Positions 1-8,940 of a stretch of 64,000 bases of DNA are shown here, one piece after another. The notes beneath the pieces are model-generated. The model was not told the DNA's origin and searched no databases. It was given only the letters and a program-made list of their open reading frames with translations. Both the position numbers and the translations under genes were made by a program. Position 1 is the stretch's first letter. Each line of letters opens with the position of its first letter. Source of the DNA: CAXWPM01 sp965206125 (GTDB taxonomy: Bacteria; Acidobacteriota; Terriglobia; 20CM-2-55-15); assembly GCA_965206125.1 (NCBI GenBank), contig CBDBIN010000039.1:124001-188000 (forward strand), given 5' to 3'.

Positions 1-68
1 GCCTTGCTTTGAATCGGATGATCTCGACGGCATATGCATCGACGTCGTCGTACTTGTTGCGCCCCATC
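1..68 (-). CDS. Start of a sigma-factor-like gene (cut by window edge)
   Basis: Only the first 22 codons are inside the window, reading MGRNKYDDVDAYAVEIIRF and onward. The ATG at 66-68 has a clear GGAGG ribosome site eight bases upstream. The opening resembles, from memory, small sigma-70-like regulators that travel with large serine recombinases in Planctomycetes and Acidobacteria, but too little is visible to prove this. It is co-oriented with the gene at 258-647, and a structured leader shared with 11,181-11,330 lies between them. Confidence 0.45.
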
Positions 69-149
69 GAGCCTCCTCGGGGCCGAGGAGGGGATCGCGT
101 GGGTGTCGACCGGTGCCGGACGGGCCGCTCTCAAACGAAAAGAGCGGAA

Positions 150-245
150 AAGCGCTATGGAGGACGCCGGTTTCGGCGACACCCACAACGACCTCCGCTC
201 TGCGGCCAGCCAGCTGTCTGGTGTAGGGACCGTGTTTGTTACTTG
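150..245 (-). promoter_or_regulatory. Structured leader, copy A (degenerate hairpin)
   Basis: On the minus strand this segment precedes the sigma-like gene. It aligns with the segment at 11,250-11,330, sharing the loop GGGTGTCGCCG and the downstream CAGACAG/CTGGC blocks. Here the stem arms (GGAGGTCGTTGT and its partner) pair only imperfectly. It is likely a regulatory leader or a site bound by a module protein; function is unknown. Confidence 0.4.
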
Positions 246-257
246 TCAGGCTCGGGC

Positions 258-647
258 TCAGACCCGAATCCCGTCCGCCACGGCCATGCGGACGGGAAGC
301 CCGTTGTCAATCACGAGTTCCAGGATCTGCAGCGACCGCTCCCGGTCGAAGACCTCGAACAGCTCCACTACCTTCTTCTTGAGCGCAAAACTGTTCGTAG
401 CCCGGCGCGAATTTGCTCCGTTGGCCTTCCCGAACACGACTTGGCGCACCACCCCGGGCGGTGGATCGAGCACGGGCTCCCAGTCCCGTACTTCGAGCCG
501 TTCGATCCGCCCGAAATTGACTTCCTGCATCAGCTCGACGAGGCGTCTCCGGGCAGGAGTCAGAGCCGCCTTGGTCGTCCCTTGCCGGGGGATGCTTTGG
601 GGATCAATAGCGCTCCCGGGCTCCCCGGCACGATCTTGTTGTTTCAT
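258..647 (-). CDS. Conserved small protein of the recombinase island, function unknown
   Basis: 129 residues. The start is well supported by a GGAGGT ribosome site seven bases before the ATG at 647. A central block (RLVELMQEVNFGRIERLEVR, then PVLDPPPGVVRQVVFG) and a C-terminal block (FALKKKVVELFEVFD) look like a conserved family that I recall as linked to serine-recombinase islands in Planctomycetes-like genomes. No catalytic motif, signal peptide or membrane segment is seen. It is co-oriented with every other island gene. No function is assigned. Confidence 0.7.
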   Translation of the reverse strand: MKQQDRAGEPGSAIDPQSIPRQGTTKAALTPARRRLVELMQEVNFGRIERLEVRDWEPVLDPPPGVVRQVVFGKANGANSRRATNSFALKKKVVELFEVFDRERSLQILELVIDNGLPVRMAVADGIRV

Positions 648-697
648 GCACTTACCTCCGTTGCCGAAGGCTTGATACGCTTCAAGCCTTTGAACTG

Positions 698-1001
698 AGA
701 TAAGTGTCAGGTTTGGGAAGATTTATGTTGAGGACAGGTTGAAAACAAATCAGACAGATTGGGCCGGGGCGCTCGGGGGAAACCCGCGCAGGAGCAGGGG
801 TTTCCGAACCCTGCGTCAATGGGATCGGACAGGTTGAAAATAAATGAGACAGGTCTTCCGTAAAATGGCGATCTGCAGGGATTTTCAAGAACGACGGCAA
901 GCGGTAGCCGGCTCAGGGGCTTGAGATCGACAACGCGTTTGAGGGCGATTCGTTAGAGGACGTGACGCAGGAATTGATTCACTGACTGCTACTCAGGGTC
1001 C
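698..1001. other. Gene-free stretch with a degenerate repeat pair
   Basis: No ORF here has a ribosome site or family resemblance. The stretch holds two copies of a 25-base motif (733-757 and 828-852) and a GC-rich inverted repeat between them (GCAGG...CCTGC). It may be the worn end of a lost transposon. Confidence 0.5.
733..852. repeat. Direct repeat pair GACAGGTTGAAAA..
   Basis: Copies at 733-757 and 828-852 match at 23 of 25 positions; each begins GACAGGTTGAAAA and ends AGACAG. A weaker TGTCAGGTTT lies near 706. Multiple short terminal repeats of this type occur at the ends of some IS21-like elements, but no transposase is present. Confidence 0.55.
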
Positions 1002-2184
1002 TCAAGACCTGTCAGGCAGGAATGGACGAGCGGCGACGGTGAAGGGGTTGATGCGGTATCCGTGATCGTCCTCGCCCTGACCCTTCCAGCGGCAGGTTTG
1101 GACGATGTCCTCCCGGTCGATAGGCAGGCCGAGCTTCTTTTTCACGGTGGTTTCGATGTCGGACTGCAGCCGGTTGAGGGTGCGACGGACGCTGGTCTCG
1201 TCGTAGACATACTCCCCCGTGCGCGTATGAAGCTCCTCCATCAGGCCCGCGAGATCGATGGGGCTGTGATCTTTGAGGGGCGTGGCGCTTCGCAAGTCGT
1301 CAAGAAATCGATCCCACAGAATACGGAATACCTCGAACCGTATTCCCGCCTGAGGGGACACTACGATCTCTCCCTCAATGCGGGCGGTATGGGGACCGCA
1401 TTCGACGACGAACAGGCGCCCCGCCTGGTGGGGGGCCACCGGCTCAAAAAGGATCGGCAGCGCCCCCTTCGTATAGACCGGGATCGAGGCATGGCGCAGG
1501 GACGGCGGCGGACCGGACGTGGCGGGCGCCTCCGATCCACTCCTTGACGTCGACCTCGCCACATACGAGATCGGCCAGGGAAGCCCGATGAATCCAATCC
1601 TCGTCGAGGAAGCGCTCATCGATGTCCGTCGGGTTCACGACGAGATAACACGTCGCTTGGGCGGCCGCCCAGTCGCGGGTGAGGAATGGCCGTTCCGTGC
1701 AGTAGTCGGCAATGCACAGGGTCACACCCAGATCGCCGATATCGACCCGGAATACCCCTCGGGAGATCTCCTTGACGTTTGACTTGAGTTCGGCAAGCCG
1801 GCTTCGGACAAATGCCAGAACGCCCTCCCGATCGACCTTGACGCGGAGTTCCCTGCGCCTCCGTTTCCTGTAGCGGAAGGGAAAAACCGGCCGTTCGCAC
1901 TTCGGGCACCGAAAGTCGTGCCCAGCCTCGTCCAGTGCGTCATCAATGTAAACCCGGCCCGGACAGTGCCGGTTCTTCGGAGGAAAGTCCCGATCTTGGG
2001 GATCGGCGCAGAGCACGTATTCACGGATGCGCGTCTCCAGGATTCGGGTCTTCTCCAGGTCGGCTGCCGTATGGAGCAGCGGCGGCGGCGGCTCCCGATA
2101 TACAGACCCGTCCCGAAAGAGTCGATCAACGTGTTCCCGTTTAACGCTTGAACCGCTTTTCCGTCGAGAGGACAGGGATGCCAT
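1002..2184 (-). pseudogene. Uncharacterised zinc-finger/winged-helix-like protein, frameshifted
   Basis: Two overlapping frames together make one protein of about 390 residues. The first frame (2184 down to about 1500) carries a Cys cluster (CADPQD..., HCPG, CPKC near residues 58-96) that looks like a zinc-binding element, then a basic RYRKRRRREL stretch. After roughly 1520 the coherent sequence (LRHASIPVYTKGALPILFEP) continues in the second frame to 1002 and ends in a region resembling a winged helix (DETSVRRTLNRLQSDIE). The first frame degenerates soon after the switch. The gene overlaps the end of its upstream partner (2141-3391), which suggests coupled translation. I do not recognise the family. 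A sequencing error at about 1500-1530 is an alternative to real damage. Confidence 0.55.
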
Positions 2185-3391
2185 GGATGTCTCTCATGTG
2201 ATCTTCGAACGATTGCCGCTCCGACGCATTCAGCCGGTGGTCCGAGTACCGGACGATGTAGGCATCGTCGGCTTCCTCAACCTCGTTGAAGATCAGGCTG
2301 ACGCGCTTCTTGTGGTAGTAAACCTTGATACTGTCGATGCTCTCGATGCCGCTCAGGACACCGCCCACGGCTTTCTCGAAGTGCCCGATGGCAACGCCAA
2401 TCGCGTTCGAGTCGGGATCGGTGATCTTGATCTTGGGAGCGCCTTCCAACGGCGAGTTCGAGACCACCAACTCCACAAAGCGAAGTTGTTCCGCCTGGTC
2501 GTCCTTCAGGATGCTCAGAAACCGCCCCAGCTGCCTGCCGTACGTGATTCTGCTCTCGTTCTCGTACTCGCAGGGCTTGTCGAAGTATCGGGAGGCGAGG
2601 CGGTTGGCGATCTCGAGCGGAACGCTGACGCTCACCGAGGAGATGTTGACGCGTTTTCCACCGTCCTGAAAGTCGAGGATGATCCACTCGGGCCGATGGC
2701 CGTGAACCACGCCGCCCGACCGCAAAATGAGATCGGGGCGTTCCGCACGGCGTATGAAAACCAGCTGGGAATCTCCGTGGGTCACCACCTCCTTGAACTC
2801 GCTCCTGCGCCCATCCCTCGCAGTCGCGTCGAAGTCGGCGAGCGTCCCCTTGACGGTGTCGGGCCGAAGGAAATCTTGGAAGGACTCGTTAGGGCGCCGA
2901 GCCGTCTCCCGGAGTTTCATCCGGGCGAAGCCGGACTTATGAATCTTGTCCAGGTGAAACACGACCCGCAGATCCTCCGGACGCCGGTGATAGATGGCAA
3001 AGAGCAGCGCTGTCTTGTCGAACTCATCGTCCTGGATACGGCAGGTCTCCAGCGCGTCTTCGGTCAGTACGCCTTTCGCAAAATCGATGGTGGCGACCTT
3101 GGACTTGAACTTGGCGAACTGATCGACGAGCAGATAGGGCACAAGATCGTCGTCACTGGTTGCCCGCAGGACGTTCTTTTTCTCTCGGACCGAGCCGTTT
3201 ACATCCGTACCGAGGTTGGCGCACAGGACGTTGACTTGCCTGCCTGTTCGCTTGCCGATCCACTCGTCCATGGCGCCGTTCCGGCGGGCCCGCGCGAGGA
3301 GGGGTTCAAGCGCCGTCTCCAGATCATCCTCCCAGAACTCCCGGGCAGCGGAACCTGCTTCTTGGAGGGAGTCCATGGTGAACAGGGTCAT
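2141..3391 (-). CDS. Uncharacterised 416-residue protein
   Basis: The frame is open further upstream, but that extension is antisense-like junk over the S24 remnant. I chose the ATG at 3391 (MTLFTMDSLQEAG), with GGAG upstream at longer than usual spacing; the ATG at 3376 is also possible. The protein is soluble, mixed alpha/beta and rich in charged residues, with no signal peptide, membrane segment or catalytic motif I can name. Its 3' end overlaps the start of the frameshifted gene at 1002-2184 by 44 bases, so the two were probably one translational unit. Location beside helicase and S24 remnants in a mobile island makes a phage- or plasmid-related role possible, but this is inference only. 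Confidence 0.6.
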   Translation of the reverse strand: MTLFTMDSLQEAGSAAREFWEDDLETALEPLLARARRNGAMDEWIGKRTGRQVNVLCANLGTDVNGSVREKKNVLRATSDDDLVPYLLVDQFAKFKSKVATIDFAKGVLTEDALETCRIQDDEFDKTALLFAIYHRRPEDLRVVFHLDKIHKSGFARMKLRETARRPNESFQDFLRPDTVKGTLADFDATARDGRRSEFKEVVTHGDSQLVFIRRAERPDLILRSGGVVHGHRPEWIILDFQDGGKRVNISSVSVSVPLEIANRLASRYFDKPCEYENESRITYGRQLGRFLSILKDDQAEQLRFVELVVSNSPLEGAPKIKITDPDSNAIGVAIGHFEKAVGGVLSGIESIDSIKVYYHKKRVSLIFNEVEEADDAYIVRYSDHRLNASERQSFEDHMRDIHGIPVLSTEKRFKR

Positions 3392-3417
3392 TGGCTCTCG
3401 ATCTCCTTCGGCCGGGG

Positions 3418-3621
3418 CTACTTGTGGTGTGTGGCAACCACCTTCCCCAGAATCCTGAGCTCGTCTTCCGGCCCGACCGTGATCGGCCTGTGGCCGGGGT
3501 TCTCCGGTCTCAACTCGATGGTCTCGTCTCGAATGTAAAGGCGCTTCACGGTCGCCTCCTCGCCCAGCAGCGCCACCACGATGGTCGCCGGCTCGTATGA
3601 CGCCGATGATTGCGGGGTCAT
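3418..3621 (-). pseudogene. LexA/S24 peptidase C-terminal remnant
   Basis: 67 codons starting at an ATG that overlaps the helicase stop (ATGA). From about residue 9 the sequence EPATIVVALLGEEATVKRLY, then LRPENPGHRPITV and LRILGKVV, matches the C-terminal part of LexA-type S24 peptidases, including the catalytic lysine in ATVKR. The DNA-binding domain, cleavage site and nucleophile serine (normally in a SM motif) are all missing, so it cannot be a working repressor. It is probably the tail of a lost lexA-like gene. Confidence 0.7.
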
Positions 3622-4935
3622 TTCCCAGATGCCATTTTCGCCTTCTGATTCCAATACTGTTTATCGACGCCAATGAATTCCAGACGAGCAGGGTCGATCC
3701 ACGAAATGAAGGAGGACGACTTCTTCCATTTGCCAGCGAAGTTACGGGTACGGATTAGAGTGCATTTCTTGCGAGTGCGACTGAGCGCTACCACGAACTT
3801 GCAGATCTCAAGGTCCTTGATTGAAGCCGAATCATATGGAAATTCGCCATCGTGCAGGCCTGCGATATACACGTGCTGTGCGGAAAGGCCCTTGGCTCCT
3901 TCGAAGGAAGTCACTCTGACAACAGGGACATCCGCTCGAGGGGGAGTCTTTCCGTCAACCTCTACTTCTTCTGATGGCACGTAAGCATCGACCTCAGCTA
4001 ACACGTCCTCGCAGTATTCATCTGAGAGCACGTCGACAAGGCGGCAGGTGCCATCTGCGGTTGCGACAACAGCGTCCTCAAAAATGGAAGGGGAGTCTTT
4101 GCCGAGGACGATTCGCCATCCAAGATTGGAGGCGCGATCCATTTTCAGCATCGATATGCCCTCTTCTCGAGTGATCATGTGGCCTGACTCGCGCCTCGTA
4201 TCGACAACGTGCCCGGCGCCTTCAAGATGACTCAGGATTTGATCGCGGTAGGGCTGCGCCACGATGACCAATGCCGCTGGGTAGCCGTCGTCCGCAGCTG
4301 TCTCAATCTCATCCGTAGGGATTTCAGCAATTGCCTGCACCAGATAGCGCCCCATGTAGTTCACGGTCTGTCTCTGGACCGACGTCACCCTCGTGTGCCC
4401 GGTACACGGTGTCGTCAAAATCGACCGCGTCGTAGTACTCACCGCGAGCTAAGTAGAACGGAATCTGGTTCTCCTCTGAGAGCGCACGCATTTCGCCAAC
4501 AAACTGAGGGGCGTCGCTTTGTGTGATGAGCTTCCAATCTTCTGCGATGACGCTCGCAAGCCCGGGACAGCACCGAAAGTCTGGCGAAAGCGAACCTCTG
4601 AGTGCGACGTCGCTGTGCAATAGGCCTAGGCAGTACGAGTGAAGTGTAAATATCCGAGCGAGTCCGCCCAGATCGTTCTCCAGATCGTCCTTGAGGTTGT
4701 TGAGGAATGTGAGGACAATCCGTTGATCGGGGTTTCCAGGTGCAAGTTCAAGCAACTGCTTGAAGAGCGTTGTCTTGCCGGTACCCGGGCCGGCAATCAC
4801 CAGTTTCCTGTCGCTGGGGGAACCCACCACGGCCTCGATGGCAGCTCTGAGTTCAGCTTCTTCCGCACTCTGCGGTTTGTCCTCTACCATGGACCTCCCA
4901 CCGACCCGTTCCCATCCGAGTAAGTCTAGCGCCAC
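3618..4935 (-). pseudogene. UvrD-like DNA helicase with internal deletion
   Basis: The N-terminal frame (4935-4324) has a Walker A motif (LVIAGPGTGKTTLFKQ) and runs to DAVDFDDTVYRAHEGDV. The C-terminal frame (to 3618) resumes at about 4390 with VQRQTVNYMGRYLVQ and carries the late superfamily-1 helicase motifs VTSFEGAKGLSAQHVYIAG and VVALSRTRKKCTLI. Everything normally between (Walker B DExQ, motifs III and IV, several hundred residues) is absent and the join changes frame, so this is a deletion and not a simple frameshift. The true start may be the ATG at 4890 (MVEDKPQSAEE). Its 3' end overlaps the S24 remnant. The ancestral role could be repair or plasmid/phage defence. Confidence 0.75.
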
Positions 4936-5304
4936 AGGCCCTTGCCGAAAAGGCCTTCTCCAGCTCAGCCCGAACTCGCGTCGGTTGCCTCGATGGATTG
5001 CGACCTAGTCGAAACCTCGACCATCAAAGACCAAAACATTTCACTGATCTTTTGGTCTCTGAACTTTGAATAATCGGGGCAATCCTCAAATCTCGATCAC
5101 TCTTCTCGTGATTGTAGTAAACGGGACACGCTGTCTTCGCTTTTCGTGACACTGAACACTGGATACGCCCATTCCTCAGTTGGGTCGTTTCTCAGACGAT
5201 CCAGATATACATCGCGGGAAGCAAGTCTGTAGAATGGACCAACAAATTGAAGATCCTCCGCCAACAACGCGACCAACCCTTCGACATTTCCGGCGCCGAT
5301 GGGA
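4936..5304. other. Gene-free stretch upstream of the helicase remnant
   Basis: No credible ORF. The one clear structure is a perfect 9-base inverted repeat, AGACCAAAA at 5028-5036 and TTTTGGTCT at 5050-5058, with a 13-base spacer. It sits about 95 bases before the helicase start on the minus strand and could be an operator or a decayed terminator. Confidence 0.4.
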
Positions 5305-5727
5305 TCAGTCCGAGACGAAACCGAACAGGACGCGCTGTTGCTCCCAGTCCATGGGGAAGGTCCGGGTCAGTTTGGCCAGCGACAGGCCGGCCGGCTCCTC
5401 GCCGTTGAGGATCGCTTCGGTGATTTCCGGGGCCAGGGTGGTCAACTTCAGAATGCGCACCACATAGGAGTTGTCTACAGCCAGACTCCTGGCCAGATCC
5501 GAGACGGAATGAAACTCCCCACTCTCAATCACTTGCGCCCAGGAGAATGCTCGGCACAGGGCCTGAACGATGGCCGTCTGGACTTCCGCCGGGCTATCGG
5601 GAACATCGCCATCCAGCGCCTGGGGAGCCAGGATCATCTTCCGCCCCTGCATCCGCCGGATGCGCATCGGAATATGAATCTTCAAATTGCCGGTCTCGGT
5701 CATGGTGAGGGTCGGTTGGGTATTCAT
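5305..5727 (-). CDS. Helix-turn-helix partner protein of the serine recombinase
   Basis: 140 residues. The ATG overlaps the recombinase stop (ATGA at 5724-5727), so it was translated as the next gene of the recombinase operon. A helix-turn-helix-like block (SVSDLARSLAVDNSYVVRIL, residues about 72-92) is followed by LAPEITEAILNGEEPAGLSL and a FPMDWEQQR ending. This arrangement matches small proteins that I recall following DUF2924 and recombinase genes in many environmental genomes. A DNA-binding accessory role is likely but unproven. The gene is intact although its upstream neighbour is split by two insertion sequences, so its transcription may now depend on an IS promoter. Confidence 0.65.
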   Translation of the reverse strand: MNTQPTLTMTETGNLKIHIPMRIRRMQGRKMILAPQALDGDVPDSPAEVQTAIVQALCRAFSWAQVIESGEFHSVSDLARSLAVDNSYVVRILKLTTLAPEITEAILNGEEPAGLSLAKLTRTFPMDWEQQRVLFGFVSD

Positions 5728-5846
5728 CGACCCTGGCTCCGTTCCTTGGCTTCGCTCGCCAAACCACTCAGCTCGATGATCAAGTTGGTCAGACCCTGGG
5801 TCTTCAATTCCATGTCGATGCCGGTTTCCCGGATTTCCCCTGCCAC

Positions 5847-7061
5847 CTCAACCGATCGATGCAACACAAGCGTTGAATCGTTCTGCTGGAGTTTCAAACT
5901 CCAGCGTCTTACGCGGCCGTTCATTGAGCTCACGTGCCACCTTGTTCAGGTGCGCCTGCGAGTGCACCGATAAGTCGGTTCTCTTTGGGAAGTACTGTCG
6001 GAGCAGGCCATTCGTGTTTTCATTGGAACCACGTTGCCATGGACTCTGCGGATCGCAGAAGTAGACGTCGATGTCGGTCGCCAGGGTAAACCGCCGATGA
6101 TCTCCCATTTCCTTGCCGCGATCCCAGGTCAGCGATTTATACAGCTCGGTCGGTAGTTTCTTCGCGTGCTTGATCAGTGCAGGCACGACGGTCTTGGTCT
6201 GTTTATCCGACACTTTCACCAACATCACGTAACGGGTATGGCGTTCGACCAGGGTCGCAATGTAGGTGTTGTTCGATCCCACTATCAGATCTCCCTCCCA
6301 GTGACCGGGAACGGCACGATCTTCGACCTCGGCCGGGCGCTCACGAATCGATACGATATCGGCGAGATCCCCTTTCCCGTGACCTTTGTGACTGGAATGT
6401 CGGGATCGACGAATCGTTCGTCTCGACCTCAGATGTCTAAGTAGTTCTTTCTTAAACACCCCGCGCGCCTGCACGAATAGGCTGCGATAGATCGTCTCGT
6501 GGGACACGTGATACGACTCATCCTCTGGATAGGATCGCTTCAGCCAGCCGGCGATCTGTTCGGGCGACCAATTCCGCCGGAGCTTCCTCGCCACCATTCG
6601 CCGTAACCGCGGATGGCGACCCAACTGACATCGCTTCGGGCGACGGGCCCGGTTCCAAGCCTGTTCATCGGCGACAGACGCCCGGTAGTCATCATAGCCC
6701 CTATTGCGCTGGATCTCCCGGCTCACCGTCGAGGGTGAACGCCCCAGACACTCTGCGATCGAACGCAACGACTGCTCGGCCGCGATCCCGCGGGAGATCT
6801 CCTCACGTTCCGACAGGCTCAAAGCCAACCTCGACCGTCGTCGTGGTCGAGGACGAATGCCTCCGGTATGCGCCAGCTGACAATATACAGACGATGACAG
6901 CTTGCCAAACGCTCGCCCGATCTCATGCAGAGATTCCCCTCGCCGCCACCGATCCCATACCTCCGCCTTCTCCGCCGCCGTGAAACCGAATCGCATCCCT
7001 TTCCGCATACACTCCACCTCTTCCTTTTAAGATAAAGTGTTGCGTCGATCCGTTGAGACCA
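5847..7061 (-). mobile_element. IS30-family insertion sequence (about 1.2 kb)
   Basis: Contains a full-length IS30-type transposase. Both ends carry matching inverted sequences: CTCAACCGATCGATGCAACAC begins at 5847, and its counterpart near 7037-7057 reads CTCAACGGATCGACGCAAC on the minus strand. The GCAACA core is typical of IS30 ends. GCCAC is present on both sides (5842-5846 and 7062-7066); since IS30 elements usually duplicate 2-3 bases, part of this may be chance. The exact ends are therefore uncertain by a few bases. It lies in the 3' part of the serine recombinase gene. Confidence 0.85.
5848..7017 (-). CDS. IS30-family transposase
   Basis: 389 residues, the usual length for IS30. The N-terminal third has two helix-turn-helix regions (ESLHEIGRAFGKLSSSVY and EQSLRSIAECLGRSPSTVSR). 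An rve-type DDE core follows with D243 in GHWEGDLIVG, D299 in LTWDRGKEM and E333 in GSNENTNGLLRQYFPK. All catalytic residues are present and the frame is intact, so the element may still be active. The stop codon lies within the terminal inverted repeat. The start could also be the ATG seven codons downstream (MRFGFTAAEK). Confidence 0.92.
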   Translation of the reverse strand: MECMRKGMRFGFTAAEKAEVWDRWRRGESLHEIGRAFGKLSSSVYCQLAHTGGIRPRPRRRSRLALSLSEREEISRGIAAEQSLRSIAECLGRSPSTVSREIQRNRGYDDYRASVADEQAWNRARRPKRCQLGRHPRLRRMVARKLRRNWSPEQIAGWLKRSYPEDESYHVSHETIYRSLFVQARGVFKKELLRHLRSRRTIRRSRHSSHKGHGKGDLADIVSIRERPAEVEDRAVPGHWEGDLIVGSNNTYIATLVERHTRYVMLVKVSDKQTKTVVPALIKHAKKLPTELYKSLTWDRGKEMGDHRRFTLATDIDVYFCDPQSPWQRGSNENTNGLLRQYFPKRTDLSVHSQAHLNKVARELNERPRKTLEFETPAERFNACVASIG

Positions 7062-7090
7062 GCCACTTTCTCGACCAGCAGTCGCACTAG

Positions 7091-8940
7091 CCCCAAAACA
7101 AGCGCATAACCAGTCCGCCAACGGCCAGGTTGCGCGCATAAAATTCGAGGCATAGAATCCCGCTCCCGGATCGTTTTATCCAGGTATCGGGTTTCTGTTG
7201 GATCTGTTTCAGTTCAGCCTCGCTGGTGTTGGAGCGGTTGACAGAAACCGGGACCTCGATCGCCCGGGCTCAGGGCCATGATCGGGTCAGCATCGCAGAG
7301 GTTGATGCAGCACATCCACGGCACGGAACAAGACCGGCAACCACCGGTTCCAGGCCAGAATCCTGAAGAGGATGCGCCGCCCGGTGCGCACGAGCTGACA
7401 AGGCACGAACATGAAGGCGTTTAGAAACGTCTTGAACTCCATGTGCAGTACCGTCTGTTTCTCGGCCTGATACTTCTGGCCCCAGCGTCCGGTTTCGGGC
7501 AGCAGCAACGCAAACCACGCCTTCAGTGTCCAGGCCAGCGACGCCATGACCATGTAGGCCCCGTTGCTGGTCTGATCCCCGACCGGCATCCTCAAGGCCT
7601 GAACGCCGTTCTTGAGCTGCTCAATGAGATTCTCTTGATTGCACCGTTGATTCGCACGGAGCACAATCTGGCTGGCCGAATCCGAGCGGTTGGTAATGTA
7701 GAAGAAGTATCGGATGTCGTCGAACAACACCTGTTCGCCTTTGGCCACCGACAGATTCTTCCGCACCACGACAACGCGGTAGTCCCGGTCGCAGGCTCTG
7801 GGCCGATACGCAAACTCGGCCACATCCTCGCCCTGCAACCGGATATTGTCGAAACCGCGCTCCCGAACGACTTGTTCCTTCACGTTGTCGGGACGTTGGC
7901 GCGGTTCGGTGGCCACCGCGTACTTGGCGGGCCGTTCCAGACGCGTCCATTGGTGCGGTTCCAGTTCATCGGCCAGCGCCACCAGATTCTGCATGGCGTC
8001 GATGCCGAAGATGAATCCCACGCCCTGGTCGTCCCATCCATCCAGGTGCCGGGTCTGGCTGAAGTCGGTGTCCCCGCGCAGCAGGATCTGGCGAAACCCG
8101 CCTCGACGGCACAGCGCGATGGCCTGGTCGAACCGTGCGGCCGCTCCCTCATGCGAGGGCCGGTTACCGCTGCGATTGACCAGGTACAGCGGCTCTTGAG
8201 TATTCGCCAGCGAAATCACCAGCGGGTGATACCCCCAGGTCCCGTTGTAGGCCACGTCCATTCCTTGCTTGCATTCGCCTGTGGTTTCAGCCAGTGTCCC
8301 ATCGGCGTCCAACACCGCTTCTTCGAAAAACGCCTCGGGCTGCTGGCGCCAGACTCGCAGCCGGACTTGATTCGTCGCCTCCATCAGAGACTCCACGTCG
8401 CTGGGCTCAAATCTCCGGCAGAAGTCTCCCGCCGTCGTCGGGTCCGGAATCCGTTGCGCTCCCAGCGCATCCAGATACACTTCGTCGTTGCGCCGCAACT
8501 CGATGTCCTCCAGGCACGTCCCTCCATTCAACGCGTTATAGGCGATGTTCAGCACGTGATCCGATTCGTGATACGGCAAGTGCCGCTTCAGCACATGCAC
8601 ACTCTCGTCGATGGCTTTGACCAGCCCCGTCCGCCGCGCCACCAACTGCATCATCCCGATTCCGCCCACCGCCGTGCCGCGCGTCCGCTCTCCCATCTCA
8701 TAATGAATGTTGCTCGCCGAAAACATCGGCGCCGCCTGATCTGTCCAATTCCGGTCCGCAAGCCGGCGCTCGATTCGCCGCTTGCGGTTCTTCATGTTCT
8801 TGCGCGTATAATCGTTCATCCGAAATGCCTCCTTTTCCGTAGACTCTTTCCAAGTCTTTATTCACACGGAACGGGGGCATTTCGGGTACTTCTGCTGCTA
8901 TGCCGCTATCAATACCTCGTCAATCACGCTTGATCAGGGA
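7091..8940 (-). mobile_element. IS1380-family insertion sequence (1,850 bp, CTAG target duplication)
   Basis: The ends are fixed by reconstructing the interrupted recombinase gene. CTAG occurs once in the original frame but flanks the element on both sides (7087-7090 and 8941-8944), a 4-base target duplication as expected for this family. The left end reads CCCCAAAACAAGCG and the right end, on the minus strand, TCCCTGATCAAGCG, matching at 10 of 14 positions. The single transposase gene fills most of the element. Only 29 bases separate it from the IS30 element. Confidence 0.85.
7287..8819 (-). CDS. IS1380-family transposase
   Basis: 510 residues, apparently intact. It begins MNDYTRKNMKNRKRRIERRL and shows the family-like stretches HESDHVLNIAYNALNGGTC, RRNDEVYLDALGAQRIPDPT and TTAGDFCRRF. 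Probable DDE residues lie in AVLDADGTLAETTG and LLRGDTDFSQ. A long C-terminal region (RCNQENLIEQLKNGVQALRM) holds the likely glutamate. I assign the family from memory of these blocks. It has 121 bases upstream and 196 downstream inside the element, and it lies in the same orientation as the gene it interrupts. Confidence 0.88.
   Translation of the reverse strand: MNDYTRKNMKNRKRRIERRLADRNWTDQAAPMFSASNIHYEMGERTRGTAVGGIGMMQLVARRTGLVKAIDESVHVLKRHLPYHESDHVLNIAYNALNGGTCLEDIELRRNDEVYLDALGAQRIPDPTTAGDFCRRFEPSDVESLMEATNQVRLRVWRQQPEAFFEEAVLDADGTLAETTGECKQGMDVAYNGTWGYHPLVISLANTQEPLYLVNRSGNRPSHEGAAARFDQAIALCRRGGFRQILLRGDTDFSQTRHLDGWDDQGVGFIFGIDAMQNLVALADELEPHQWTRLERPAKYAVATEPRQRPDNVKEQVVRERGFDNIRLQGEDVAEFAYRPRACDRDYRVVVVRKNLSVAKGEQVLFDDIRYFFYITNRSDSASQIVLRANQRCNQENLIEQLKNGVQALRMPVGDQTSNGAYMVMASLAWTLKAWFALLLPETGRWGQKYQAEKQTVLHMEFKTFLNAFMFVPCQLVRTGRRILFRILAWNRWLPVLFRAVDVLHQPLRC

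Noticed and set aside
682..900. Minus-strand ORF of 72 codons
   Set aside because: It runs through the GACAGGTTG repeats, has no ribosome site and shows no protein-like pattern.
2027..3538. Plus-strand ORF of 503 codons across the 416-residue gene
   Set aside because: It is antisense to two overlapping minus-strand genes, has no ribosome site and reads as low-complexity Arg/Val/Leu sequence; high-GC antisense frames of this kind are common.
7443..8933. Plus-strand ORF of 496 codons inside the IS1380-type element
   Set aside because: It is the antisense of the recognisable transposase and runs past the element's end.
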